Source: Rhizobium sp. NFR07 (GTDB lineage Bacteria; Pseudomonadota; Alphaproteobacteria; Rhizobiales; Rhizobiaceae). Taken from it: DNA of 64,000 bases. Shown here one piece after another: positions 32,684 to 41,319 of the stretch. The notes beneath the pieces were generated by a model. That model was not told where the DNA came from and made no database searches. It was given only the letters and a program-made list of their open reading frames with translations. The stretch lies in contig NZ_FOKM01000004.1 of the NCBI RefSeq assembly GCF_900111905.1, positions 124,001 through 188,000 of the forward strand. Reading direction: 5' to 3'. A program made the position numbers and the translations under genes. Every line of letters begins with the position of its first letter. Positions within the stretch are counted from its first letter, which is position 1.

Positions 32684-32690
32684 GGCAGCC

Positions 32691-33575
32691 TCACTTCGCT
32701 ATGTCGGAAAGCTTGACCCTGAAAATCTTCATTACCACCGTGACGAAGACCGTGCAGAGGATCAGCAGCAGGAAGGCGTAGGCCGAGCCAGTGTTCCAGT
32801 CGAGGGATTCGAACATCCATTGCTGGATGATCTCGGTGAACCAGCGGGAGTTGGTCGAGGCGAGCAGGGTCGGCACGAGGATCGAGCCGGCCGAGAGCAT
32901 GAAGACCATGACGGAGCCGGAGGCTATGCCGGGCTTGGCATGGGGCAGCACCACCCGCCAGTGAATGCGCCACCACGGCGCGCCGAGATCTTCTGCCGCC
33001 TCGATCTGGTTGGTGTCGAGCGACTGGATGGCGTTATAGACCGGGAAGAGCATGAACAGGACATAGGTGTAGACGAGTCCGATGATCACGCTGCGAAAGC
33101 CGGTCATCCAGCGGATCGGCCTCTCGATGATGTCGAGATTGATCAGCAGGAAGTTCAGCGGTCCCCTGAGCGACAGGATGATGAACCATGCGAAGGATCG
33201 CATGATCTCGCTGACCCAGAGCGGAATGGTGAGGATCAGGAACAGTGTCGGCAGGCTTCTGACGGAGACCTTCTTCGCCAAATAGTAGGCAAGTGGATAG
33301 GCGATCAGGAAACAGATCACCGTGACCACGCAGGAATAGAGAATGGTCGAGACGAAGACCGTGATGTGGATCGGGCTGCGTACGAAGGTCATGTAATTCT
33401 TGAGCGTATAGACATCCTTCGGTCCGCCCATTTCCACCACCGGCAGGTAGGGCCTGAACGAGTTCTCGAACAGGTAGAGGTTCGGCAGGATGACCAGGAC
33501 CAGAAGCCAGAAGACCACCAGAATGCAGATGAGCGTGGTCAGCGGCAGGCCGTAACGGCGCAGGAGATCGCTCAT
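32691..33575 (-). CDS. potB: Polyamine-type ABC transporter permease (PotB-like)
   Basis: Permease of 294 residues. It shows an N-terminal helix (TTLICILVVFWLLVLVILPN), a periplasmic loop, and the EAA loop IEAAEDLGAPWWRIHWRVVL. Its start overlaps the stop of the ATPase gene by four bases. It pairs with the PotC-like protein to form the membrane channel. Confidence 0.92.
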   Translation of the reverse strand: MSDLLRRYGLPLTTLICILVVFWLLVLVILPNLYLFENSFRPYLPVVEMGGPKDVYTLKNYMTFVRSPIHITVFVSTILYSCVVTVICFLIAYPLAYYLAKKVSVRSLPTLFLILTIPLWVSEIMRSFAWFIILSLRGPLNFLLINLDIIERPIRWMTGFRSVIIGLVYTYVLFMLFPVYNAIQSLDTNQIEAAEDLGAPWWRIHWRVVLPHAKPGIASGSVMVFMLSAGSILVPTLLASTNSRWFTEIIQQWMFESLDWNTGSAYAFLLLILCTVFVTVVMKIFRVKLSDIAK

Positions 33576-34660
33576 GCTGCCTGATCCGCCCTGGCTTCGT
33601 CGGACAGGATCATCGCGCGATCCCGGTCGAAGATGGCGAACATCTGTTCGCCGCGTGCCGGAACGGCGCTGCTGCCGTCGTTGCGCGCTTCGGACACGAT
33701 GATGCGGCCCGCCTTGTCCTGCGTGTGGATGGAGATGAAATTGCCTTCGAAGGCGATGTCCGTCACCTGCACCGGCAGCGAGTTGTGGTCGGTGGCGGCC
33801 TTTGTGAGGCGCACGTGTTCCGGACGGACATAGAGTTTCGGATCGCTGAGATCGCCGGGGCCGAGCCTGCCGTGGAAGGCGCCGTCATCGCTGACGAATG
33901 TGCCATGCGTGCCGTTGCGTTCCGCGAGGCGGCCGCTGAAGATGTTGTTCTCGCCGACAAAGGAAGCGACGAAGCCGTTCGCCGGGTTTTCGTAGATTGC
34001 GCGCGGCGGGGCCGCTTGCTGCAGGCGCCCGTGGGACATGACCGCCACCCGGTCGGACATGGCAAGCGCCTCGCCCTGGTCATGGGTAATGTAGATGAAG
34101 GTCACTTGGGTGCGCTTCTGGATCGTCCTGAGTTCGGTGCGCATGTGTTGGCGCAGCTTCAGGTCGAGTGCCGAAAGCGGCTCGTCCAGCAGCATGACCG
34201 AGGGTTCGACGGCAAGAGCCCGGGCGATCGCGACGCGCTGCCTCTGGCCGCCGGAAAGCTGGCCGACCGACTTGTCGGCGGCATTCGGCAGGTCGACCAG
34301 CGCCAGCAGTTCCTCGGCGCGCTTGCGTCTGGCCTTCCTGTCGATGCCACGTACCTCCAGCCCGAAGGCGATGTTTTCCCAGACCGGCATGAGTGGAAAC
34401 AGCGCCAGGTTCTGGAAAATCAGCGCCGTCGGCCGCTGGTTCGGCCGCTGGTCGCGCATGTCCCTGCCGCCGATGCGCACGACGCCCTTGGTAGGGGATA
34501 TGAAACCGGAGACCATTCTCAGAATGGTGGTCTTGCCGCATCCGGACGGCCCGAGGAAGGAGAAGAATTCTCCAGCCTGAATATCTACCGATACGTGGTC
34601 CACCGCGCGAAATCCGCCGAAATCCGCGCAAACGTCCTGTAGCTCAACACTGGCACTCAT
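33572..34660 (-). CDS. potA: Polyamine-type ABC transporter ATP-binding protein (PotA-like)
   Basis: ATPase of 362 residues. Walker A is GPSGCGKTT, the signature LSGGQRQRVAIARAL, and Walker B VMLLDEPLSALD. The last 110 or so residues form a TOBE regulatory domain (PKLYVRPEHVRLTKA). I chose the ATG at 34660 (MSASVELQDVCADFGG) because it has AGAGGA upstream and starts the domain correctly; an ATG 39 bases earlier would add 13 unrelated residues. It stands 103 bases downstream of the binding-protein gene. Confidence 0.92.
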   Translation of the reverse strand: MSASVELQDVCADFGGFRAVDHVSVDIQAGEFFSFLGPSGCGKTTILRMVSGFISPTKGVVRIGGRDMRDQRPNQRPTALIFQNLALFPLMPVWENIAFGLEVRGIDRKARRKRAEELLALVDLPNAADKSVGQLSGGQRQRVAIARALAVEPSVMLLDEPLSALDLKLRQHMRTELRTIQKRTQVTFIYITHDQGEALAMSDRVAVMSHGRLQQAAPPRAIYENPANGFVASFVGENNIFSGRLAERNGTHGTFVSDDGAFHGRLGPGDLSDPKLYVRPEHVRLTKAATDHNSLPVQVTDIAFEGNFISIHTQDKAGRIIVSEARNDGSSAVPARGEQMFAIFDRDRAMILSDEARADQAA

Positions 34661-34763
34661 ATCGACCGCTTTTCCTCTGTATCCGTCCGGATGCTGCATG
34701 TGCCGCGCCTGCCGGGGCCGAATTGGTCCAGGCAGGCGGGCTCAGTGCGTCGTCAGGCTGCCC

Positions 34764-35894
34764 TCAGGCGGCCTTGTACTTGTCGGCATATTCGCCGCGC
34801 TTGGCGAGGAACCAGGCGGTCTGGTCGGGCCACCAATACATCTTGGCGACTGCGTCGCCGGGGAAGCTCGACTTGTAATATTCTGAAACCGAGGCATCCA
34901 TCTTGTCGATGCCGCCCTTGCCGACCGGGTTGGCGGAGAAAGCTGTGGCCCAGAGTGCCGAGCCATCTGCCGTCGACACCCATTTGGCGAATTCGTGGGC
35001 CTGCTCGACATTCTTGGCGTTCTTCATCAGCACCAGACCCTGGTTCCAGGCGAACGCGCCTTCCTTCGGCGCGAGGTAACCGTAGCCATCCTTGGCGAGG
35101 TTGAAGCCGGTCGAATCCCAGCAGAGGCCAAGCGCTGCGCCGTTGGTGCGGAAGGCAGCCTGAGCGTCGTTCTCGCCGTTCCAGAACTGCACCACGTTGG
35201 TCTTGGCCTTGACCGCCTCGGCTAGCGCGATATCCCACAGCTCGACCATGGTCGCCTCGTCCTTGTAGCTGTCGATCCACGGCTTCGGCAGCTTGCCTTC
35301 GGCATCCAGCCAGCGGCCCATGGCGGCAAGTGCGGAATGGCCGCGGACGGTCACGTTGACATCGGGATTGAAAAGGTCGGCGAGGCTCGCCTTGCCGTAT
35401 TCCGTCGGGAATTCGGCCTTCGAATAGACCAGCGCCTCGGTGCCCCAGACGGAGGGGACGATCATGCGCTTGCCGTCGATCGTCGCGCGTTCGCCGGCCG
35501 AGCCATCGGCCAGGCCTTCGGCATAGTTGTCGAGTGCCAGCTTGGTCGTGTCCCAGCCCTGGATCAGGCCGTTGGCATTCCAGGCGGAGACACGGTCGAG
35601 CGTCGGCTCGACAATGTCGGATGCGCCGGTCTCGAGCGAGATCTTGCCCTGTGCGAACATCGTGTCCTGGTCGGGCTGTTCGGTGAAATTCACCTTGATG
35701 CCGGTCGCTTTCTCGAAGGCGGGAAAGACCTTTTCGACCATGCCCGGATAGCCGGCCCAGCCGGTAAAGTTCACCGTGCCGGATGAGGCGAGCGCGCTTG
35801 AGGAAATGACGGCCGGTGCCGCCAGGATGCCGGCGCCGATGGCGGAGGATTTGAGGATCGTGCGACGTGTAAGCGGTGATTTCAGAATGCTCAT
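34764..35894 (-). CDS. potD: Polyamine-type ABC transporter substrate-binding protein (PotD/PotF-like), Tat-exported
   Basis: Periplasmic binding protein of 376 residues. The N-terminus MSILKSPLTRRTILKSSAIG is a twin-arginine signal with a cleavage region near SSSALASSG. The mature part has VNFTGWAGYPGMVEKVFPAF and other features of the PotD/PotF fold. GGGAGC lies seven bases before the ATG at 35894; longer frames upstream carry no sensible signal peptide. The agmatinase-type gene 155 bases upstream supports a polyamine or guanidino substrate. Confidence 0.9.
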   Translation of the reverse strand: MSILKSPLTRRTILKSSAIGAGILAAPAVISSSALASSGTVNFTGWAGYPGMVEKVFPAFEKATGIKVNFTEQPDQDTMFAQGKISLETGASDIVEPTLDRVSAWNANGLIQGWDTTKLALDNYAEGLADGSAGERATIDGKRMIVPSVWGTEALVYSKAEFPTEYGKASLADLFNPDVNVTVRGHSALAAMGRWLDAEGKLPKPWIDSYKDEATMVELWDIALAEAVKAKTNVVQFWNGENDAQAAFRTNGAALGLCWDSTGFNLAKDGYGYLAPKEGAFAWNQGLVLMKNAKNVEQAHEFAKWVSTADGSALWATAFSANPVGKGGIDKMDASVSEYYKSSFPGDAVAKMYWWPDQTAWFLAKRGEYADKYKAA

Positions 35895-36049
35895 CGGAGT
35901 GCTCCCGGTTTGATGACCATTGTTCATGTACCCGCCGGTTTCCCGGACTTGTCTTCGTAATCGGCTGCAATGGATTTGCTGCCGGCAGTCTGCATTTCGA
36001 ATGTCAGAAGCATGCAATTACGATCAGTCCTACGTCCCAAATCCTCCCG

Positions 36050-37078
36050 CTACTTGGCCATTGCAGGCGATGCCTGGGTCGGTGTTCCTGTCTGTGACGC
36101 TCCGGCTTTTCCACCACGAAGGCTGACGACCTCCGCCATCACGCAGAGCAGTTCGAACATGACGGTGATGCCGAGAAAGGCGGTCGCGCCGCTCTGGTCG
36201 AAGGGAGGAGAGACCTCCACCATGTCGGCTCCGACGATGTTGAGACCACGCAGCGCACGCACGACCTGCAGCGCCTGATAGCTGTTCGGTCCGCCGATTT
36301 CGGGCGTGCCGGTTCCGGGTGCGAAGGCCGGATCGATGAAGTCGATGTCATAGCTGACATAGGTCTCGTCGGTTCCGGCGATCTCGCGTGCCTCGACCAT
36401 CACGTCATCGACGCCACGGGCATGAAACTCCTCGATCGGGATGACGCGGATGCCGACGGCATCGGCGAAATCGCGGTCCTCGAAGTCGTAAGCCGGACCA
36501 CGGATGCCGATCATGCAGACGCGCTTGGGATCGAGCAGGCCTTCCTCGACCGCGCGTCGGAACGGGGTGCCGTGGGTATATTTGAAACCGCCGAAATAGG
36601 AATGGAAGAGATCGGTATGGCTGTCGAAATGGATCATGCCGAGCGGCCTGTCGCGGCCGAGCGAACGAAGGATCGGCAAGGACGACAGATGATCGCCGCC
36701 GGCGGTCAGCGGCATGATGCCGGCCGCCTGGACCTTGTCGTAGAAGGCGGTGATCCGCCGCATGGAATCCTCGACATCGGCCGGGTTCGGGCCGACGTCG
36801 CCGAGATCGGCGCAGCGCGCAAGGTCGTAGGGGCGGATCCTGGTCGCGCCGTTCTGGTGGCGCACCATGGAGGAGAGATCGCGCAATTGGCGCGGCGCGT
36901 GGCGAGGGCCTGGACGGTTGGTCGTTCCGCCATCCCACGGCACACCGATCAGGCCTATCTCCACATCGCTCAGGCGTGCGTCGTCCAGCGCAATGTGCGG
37001 CAGGCGCATGAAGGTCGCGATGCCGGCAAAACGCGGCAGATCGACCCCCGAGATCGGGTGGAAGTCTGATGTCGTCAT
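36050..37078 (-). CDS. speB: Agmatinase/ureohydrolase family protein
   Basis: A 342-residue Mn-dependent ureohydrolase. The metal-binding motifs are LTAGGDHLSSLP, MIHFDSHTDLFHS (family form FDAHxD) and VSYDIDFIDPAFAPGTGTPE, all complete. It would split urea from a guanidino compound such as agmatine, 4-guanidinobutyrate or 3-guanidinopropionate; the length is slightly longer than classical agmatinase and closer to guanidinobutyrases. It heads the minus-strand run with the Pot-type importer, so uptake and cleavage of the same guanidino compound is likely. Confidence 0.92.
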   Translation of the reverse strand: MTTSDFHPISGVDLPRFAGIATFMRLPHIALDDARLSDVEIGLIGVPWDGGTTNRPGPRHAPRQLRDLSSMVRHQNGATRIRPYDLARCADLGDVGPNPADVEDSMRRITAFYDKVQAAGIMPLTAGGDHLSSLPILRSLGRDRPLGMIHFDSHTDLFHSYFGGFKYTHGTPFRRAVEEGLLDPKRVCMIGIRGPAYDFEDRDFADAVGIRVIPIEEFHARGVDDVMVEAREIAGTDETYVSYDIDFIDPAFAPGTGTPEIGGPNSYQALQVVRALRGLNIVGADMVEVSPPFDQSGATAFLGITVMFELLCVMAEVVSLRGGKAGASQTGTPTQASPAMAK

Positions 37079-37402
37079 CCAGTTCCCCTGGCAGTTCCCC
37101 GGCGGCTTTGCCGCTCATGTTGAGGGCGAGCTAACCATGTCCGATGGCGGCTGACAACGGCATATTGACCAGAAAACTGTCCGCCTCGGTGAATTCAGCA
37201 CGAGGTTGCAGGCTATTGTGCAAATGCGGAAAAATGATGCGTATGGTGCCTATTCTTTGGGATGCATCGGTGGCCAGGAAGGCTTAGTTCTCCGCCTGTT
37301 TCAGCCAATCGGTGCAAAGTAACCGGAATTCGCTCCGGTCGGCTTGGCAGGCCGGGTGGAAACGATCTAGGCCTTTCGGATGATAGCCGAAGGGGTGATT
37401 TG
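37079..37402. promoter_or_regulatory. Regulatory gap with a structured leader before the SDR gene
   Basis: These 324 bases separate the divergent agmatinase and SDR genes. The plus-strand leader contains a hairpin CCGGA-ATTCGC-TCCGG (37323-37338) and, at its end, a hairpin that covers the ribosome-binding site. I could not match it to a known riboswitch class by eye (cobalamin, glycine, SAM and guanidine types considered). Confidence 0.45.
37372..37394 (+). promoter_or_regulatory. Hairpin that sequesters the ribosome-binding site of the SDR gene
   Basis: CCTTTCGG (37372-37379) pairs with CCGAAGGG (37387-37394), including one G-U pair, over a 7-base loop. The right arm contains the Shine-Dalgarno sequence GAAGGGG that ends eight bases before the ATG at 37403. 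Translation would require the stem to open. Confidence 0.55.
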
Positions 37403-38164
37403 ATGAACGACAGGACAGTGCTCGTAACCGGTGCAACGGCCGGATTCGGAGAGGCGATCTCCCGCCGGTTTTCCAAAGAGGGCTGGAAGGTCGTGATCAC
37501 GGGGCGGCGCAAGGACAGGCTCGACAGATTGGTAGAGGAACTCGGCGGTGCGGACCGCGCCCATGCCCTGCCGTTCGATATCCGCGAAGAAGCGGCGACG
37601 GCTGCGGCGATTGCCAGCATCCCGGCAGGTTTTTCCGATATCGACGTGCTGGTCAACAATGCGGGACTTGCTCTCGGCACCGGGCCTGCTCAGGATTGCG
37701 ATCTCGACCAGTGGAAGACGATGATCGATACCAACATCACCGGGCTCGTCACCATCACGAGGCTCATGCTGGAGCAGCTGATCAAGAGCCGGGGCCTGAT
37801 CGTCAACCTGGCTTCCGTCGCGGCCAACTGGCCTTATCCGGGCGGCAATGTCTACGGCGGGACGAAGGCTTTCGTCCGGCAGTTTTCGCTCGGCCTTCGC
37901 AGCGATCTTTCGGCCAAGGGCGTGCGCGTCACCTCGATCGAGCCGGGCATGTCGGAAAGCGAGTTCACGCTGGTGCGCACAGGCGGAGACCAGGCGGCCT
38001 ATGACAAGCTCTATGGCGGTGCCAACCCGCTGCAGCCGGAAGACATCGCGGAGACGATCTATTGGGTGTCGTCGCTGCCGGCGCATGTCAACATCAACAG
38101 CCTGGAGATCATGCCGGTCAGCCAGTCCTGGGCGCCGTTCCAGGTGCATCGGGAGGGGACGTAG
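37403..38164 (+). CDS. SDR family oxidoreductase (YdfG/serine dehydrogenase-like)
   Basis: A 253-residue short-chain dehydrogenase. It has the cofactor motif VTGATAGFGEAISRRFSKEG and NNAGLALGTGPAQDCDLDQW, with the catalytic Ser/Tyr/Lys in NLASVAANWPYPGGNVYGGT followed by KAFV. Members of this branch oxidise serine, 3-hydroxy acids or malonic semialdehyde-type products. The ATG at 37403 directly follows a GAAGGGG ribosome-binding site buried in a hairpin; a longer frame from 37262 runs through that leader and is not protein. The gene stands alone. Confidence 0.9.
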   Translation: MNDRTVLVTGATAGFGEAISRRFSKEGWKVVITGRRKDRLDRLVEELGGADRAHALPFDIREEAATAAAIASIPAGFSDIDVLVNNAGLALGTGPAQDCDLDQWKTMIDTNITGLVTITRLMLEQLIKSRGLIVNLASVAANWPYPGGNVYGGTKAFVRQFSLGLRSDLSAKGVRVTSIEPGMSESEFTLVRTGGDQAAYDKLYGGANPLQPEDIAETIYWVSSLPAHVNINSLEIMPVSQSWAPFQVHREGT

Positions 38165-38213
38165 GGGCAGTCTCCACCCTTTTCCCTGTAAGCCTAAGGC
38201 TTCGCCCACGGTA

Positions 38214-38297
38214 TGTCACAGGGATCCAGCGGCCAAGTCCTTGGGCCGGTGAGACCTCCTCACGGCGCAGACGCGCCGTGGCTGGATTCCTGTGACA
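38214..38297. repeat. 84-bp palindromic element with internal hairpins
   Basis: The 17-bp outer arms (38214-38230 and 38281-38297) pair with one mismatch; they read TGTCACAGGGATCCAGC and GCTGGATTCCTGTGACA. Inside lie GGCCAAG/CTTGGGCC (38231-38247), GTGAG/CTCAC (38249-38263) and a perfect 8-bp stem CACGGCGC/GCGCCGTG (38261-38280). The whole could fold as a cloverleaf. An alternative CCTGTG/CACAGG hairpin begins at 38289. It sits between convergent genes, as rhizobial palindromic mosaic elements often do. Confidence 0.75.
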
Positions 38298-38383
38298 AGC
38301 ACAGGAATGAGGGAGAGCCAGAGATCGCCGCGCTGCCCTCTGCAAACACAAAAAAGGGGCTCTCTCGAAGCCCCTTCTTCATT

Positions 38384-39766
38384 TCACTCAAAAACCTTGG
38401 TCAGCGCCTTGTCTATCGCACCGGTGATCTGGTCGATCTCGGCGGCATTGATGATCAGCGGCGGGCTCATGCAGAGCGTATTGTTGAGGCCGGGGACCGA
38501 GCGGTTGGTGGCGCCGATGATGACGCCCTGTGCAAGGCAGTCGGCGGTTACGGCCTGGACCATCTTTTCCGGTGCCGGTTCCTTTGTCTCGCGATCCATA
38601 ACGAGCTCGGCGCCGCAGAACAGGCCGAGGCCTCGCACGTCGCCGATGACCTTGTGGCGGCTCTGGAGTTCGCGCAGATTGTTCATCAGGCGCTCGCCCA
38701 TGTTGAGCGTGTTTTCAAGCAGGCCTTCGTCCTCGATGATGCGCATGTTTTCAAGTGCGGCCGCCGGGCCGGATGTGCAGCCACCGAAGGTGGAGATGTC
38801 GCGGAAATAGGACATGGGGTCCGACGGATCGTCCTTGAACATCTCGAAGACCTTCTCGGTCGTCACGGTGCAGGAGATCGCCGCATAACCGGATGCGACG
38901 CCCTTCGCCATGGTGACGAAATCGGGCTCGATGCCGAAATGCTGGTAGCCGAACCATTTGCCGGTGCGGCCCATGCCGCAGACGACTTCATCGATATGCA
39001 GCAGCACGTCGTATTTGCGGCAGATTTCCTGCACGCGCTGCCAGTAGCCCTTGGGCGGCACGATGACTCCGCCACCGGCTGTCACCGGCTCGAGGCAGAG
39101 AAGGCCGACGGTTTCCGGGCCTTCGCGGAGAATGACTTCCTCGATCGCATCGGCGGCCCTGATGCCGTAATCCTCGATGTCGCCCCACTGGCTGCGATAT
39201 TCGAGGCAATGCGGTACCTCGACGAAGCCCGGAGGCATCGGGCCATACTGTTCGCGGCGTTCCTGCTGGCCGGCGGCAGCAAGCGTGCCGATCGTCGTGC
39301 CGTGATAATCACGCTCGCGATAGAGGATCTTGTATTTGCCGCCATTGTGCTTCCGGTGCGCGATCTGGCGCACCATCTTGAACACCTTCTCGTTGGCTTC
39401 CGAACCGGAGTTGGAATAGTAGACGCGGGTCATGCCCGGCATCTTGGCGATCAGCTTTTCCGCGTAAAGGGCGGCGGGAACATTGCCGGCAGCGCCGGCG
39501 AAATAGTTGAGCTTGACCAGCTGGTCGCGAACGGCATCGGCGATCGTCGTGCGGCCATAGCCGACATTGACGGTCCAGACGGCGCCCGAGACGGCATCGA
39601 GATATTCCTTGCCCGTCGCGTCCCACACTTTCGTGCCCTTGCCCTCGACATAGATTTTGGGATCGACGCTCTCATACTGCTTGTGCTGCGAGAGATGATG
39701 CCAGACATGGGCGCGGTCGGCCTCGATGACGGCCTGGATATCGTTGGGGCGCGAAGCGACGTTCAT
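38384..39766 (-). CDS. tpa: Class III aminotransferase, taurine-pyruvate aminotransferase-like
   Basis: A PLP-dependent omega-aminotransferase of 460 residues. The start VWHHLSQHKQYESVDPKIYV and GKEYLDAVSGAVWTVNVGYG strongly recall taurine-pyruvate aminotransferase. The PLP site is complete: YSNSGSEANEKVFK, HIDEVVCGMGRTGK with Asp259, and the Schiff-base Lys288 in FVTMAKGVASGY. It would transfer the amino group of taurine or a similar terminal amine to pyruvate, giving alanine and an aldehyde. The ATG at 39766 follows AGGGA. No sulfoacetaldehyde acetyltransferase lies nearby, so the substrate could be another omega-amine, for example from polyamines. Confidence 0.85.
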   Translation of the reverse strand: MNVASRPNDIQAVIEADRAHVWHHLSQHKQYESVDPKIYVEGKGTKVWDATGKEYLDAVSGAVWTVNVGYGRTTIADAVRDQLVKLNYFAGAAGNVPAALYAEKLIAKMPGMTRVYYSNSGSEANEKVFKMVRQIAHRKHNGGKYKILYRERDYHGTTIGTLAAAGQQERREQYGPMPPGFVEVPHCLEYRSQWGDIEDYGIRAADAIEEVILREGPETVGLLCLEPVTAGGGVIVPPKGYWQRVQEICRKYDVLLHIDEVVCGMGRTGKWFGYQHFGIEPDFVTMAKGVASGYAAISCTVTTEKVFEMFKDDPSDPMSYFRDISTFGGCTSGPAAALENMRIIEDEGLLENTLNMGERLMNNLRELQSRHKVIGDVRGLGLFCGAELVMDRETKEPAPEKMVQAVTADCLAQGVIIGATNRSVPGLNNTLCMSPPLIINAAEIDQITGAIDKALTKVFE

Positions 39767-40105
39767 GATGTTCCCTCTGTTTTGCATGCGCGGCCTTTGA
39801 ATGAATTCGCGTCGAAGCGATCCGGTGGCCCGCGCCTGCCCCCATGAAAGAGCGGTTCGTGTCCTGTGTCAAAGGATTTGCGTTGTGATCGTCGGCCGTT
39901 TCGTTGCGGACGTAACGGGTCCTGGCGATGCTTGCCGAGGCCGTCGTCGCCGGTAGTCGGCAGCGTCCCGGCTTCCTGAGTGAATTCGAGGAAAAAACGA
40001 ATGCGGAGCGTACTGCGGCTAGCTTAATCGGCTTCCGGTTTTGCCGCCAATCCCCTAGGAATACATGGGCCCGGGAGTGAGGGGCCGAATGACCAGGAGG
40101 AAGAA
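39767..40105. other. Intergenic stretch between divergent aminotransferase and dehydratase genes
   Basis: These 339 bases carry the two divergent promoters by position, but I found no clear palindrome, known promoter consensus or open frame. The last 20 bases hold the strong AGGAGG ribosome-binding site of the next gene. Confidence 0.4.
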
Positions 40106-41308
40106 TTGAAGATCACCAAGCTGGAAACGGTGCGTGTCGCCGAGCGGAGCAATCTGCTCTGGGTTCTGGTTCACACCGACGAGGGCATTACCGGGTTGGG
40201 AGAGACCTTTTTCGGTGCCGAAACGGTCGAGAGCTATATCCATGAATATGTCGCGCCGCGCGTCATCGGCCGCGATCCGCTGGCGATCGATCTTCTGGCG
40301 CAGGAACTGGTCGGCTATGTCGGCTTCCGTTCGTCCGGGGCGGAAGTGCGCGGCAATTCGGCCTTCGATATCGCGCTATGGGACATTTTCGGCAAGTTCA
40401 CCGGCCAGCCGATCGCGCAGCTGCTCGGCGGTTTTTCGCGCAAGGAAATCCGCACCTACAATACCTGCGCGGGAACGGAATACATCAAGAAGGCGACCGG
40501 GCAGACGACGGCCAATTACGGCCTCTCCACCGGCAAGGACTATGACGACCTCAACGGCTTCCTGCATCGCGCCGACGAACTGGCGGAATCGCTGCTTTCC
40601 GAAGGCATCACGGCGATGAAGATCTGGCCGTTCGACCAGGCGGCGGAAAAGACCAAGGGGCAATATATCTCGTCTGCCGACCTGAAGGCGGCGCTCGAAC
40701 CCTTCGAAAAGATCCGCAAGGCCGTCGGCGACAAGATCGATATCATGGTCGAGTTCCATTCCATGTGGCAGCTCCTGCCGGCGATGCAGATCGCCAAGGC
40801 GCTGACGCCCTACGGCACGTTCTGGCATGAAGACCCGATCAAGATGGACAGCCTTTCCAGCCTCAAGCGTTATGCCGAAGTATCGCCGGCACCGATCTCT
40901 GCTTCGGAAACACTCGCAACCCGCTGGGGTTTTCGCGATTATCTCGAAACCGGCGCTGCCGGCATCGTCATGCTCGACATTTCCTGGTGCGGTGGCCTGT
41001 CGGAATCGCGCAAGATCGCCTCGATGGCGGAAGCCTGGCACCTGCCGGTCGCGCCGCATGACTGCACCGGTCCGGTCGTGCTCTGTGCTTCGACCCACCT
41101 GTCGCTCAATGCTCCGAATGCCTTGGTTCAGGAAAGCGTGCGCGCCTTCTACAATACGTGGTATCGCGATCTCGTCACCGCGCTGCCGGAGGTGAAGAAC
41201 GGCATGATCACCGTGCCGCCCGGTCCTGGTCTCGGCATGGAGCTGAACCCGGATCTGGACAAGGTCTTCACTGTCGGTCGTCGGTTCTCCGACGCCTCGA
41301 CCCTATAG
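40106..41308 (+). CDS. Mandelate racemase/muconate lactonizing enzyme family protein (sugar acid dehydratase-like)
   Basis: An enolase-superfamily protein of 400 residues. The Mg ligands are Glu216 (IMVEFHSMW), Glu242 (WHEDPI) and Glu268 (SASETL). A His318 in VAPHDCTGPV with Asp291 (VMLDISWCGG) forms the mandelate-racemase-type acid/base dyad, and Lys172 lies in AMKIWPFDQ. This pattern fits acid-sugar dehydratases rather than muconate cycloisomerases. The start is TTG at 40106 with AGGAGG five bases away. The permease that follows eleven bases later probably carries its substrate or product. Confidence 0.9.
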   Translation: MKITKLETVRVAERSNLLWVLVHTDEGITGLGETFFGAETVESYIHEYVAPRVIGRDPLAIDLLAQELVGYVGFRSSGAEVRGNSAFDIALWDIFGKFTGQPIAQLLGGFSRKEIRTYNTCAGTEYIKKATGQTTANYGLSTGKDYDDLNGFLHRADELAESLLSEGITAMKIWPFDQAAEKTKGQYISSADLKAALEPFEKIRKAVGDKIDIMVEFHSMWQLLPAMQIAKALTPYGTFWHEDPIKMDSLSSLKRYAEVSPAPISASETLATRWGFRDYLETGAAGIVMLDISWCGGLSESRKIASMAEAWHLPVAPHDCTGPVVLCASTHLSLNAPNALVQESVRAFYNTWYRDLVTALPEVKNGMITVPPGPGLGMELNPDLDKVFTVGRRFSDASTL

Positions 41309-41319
41309 GTACATTCGAA

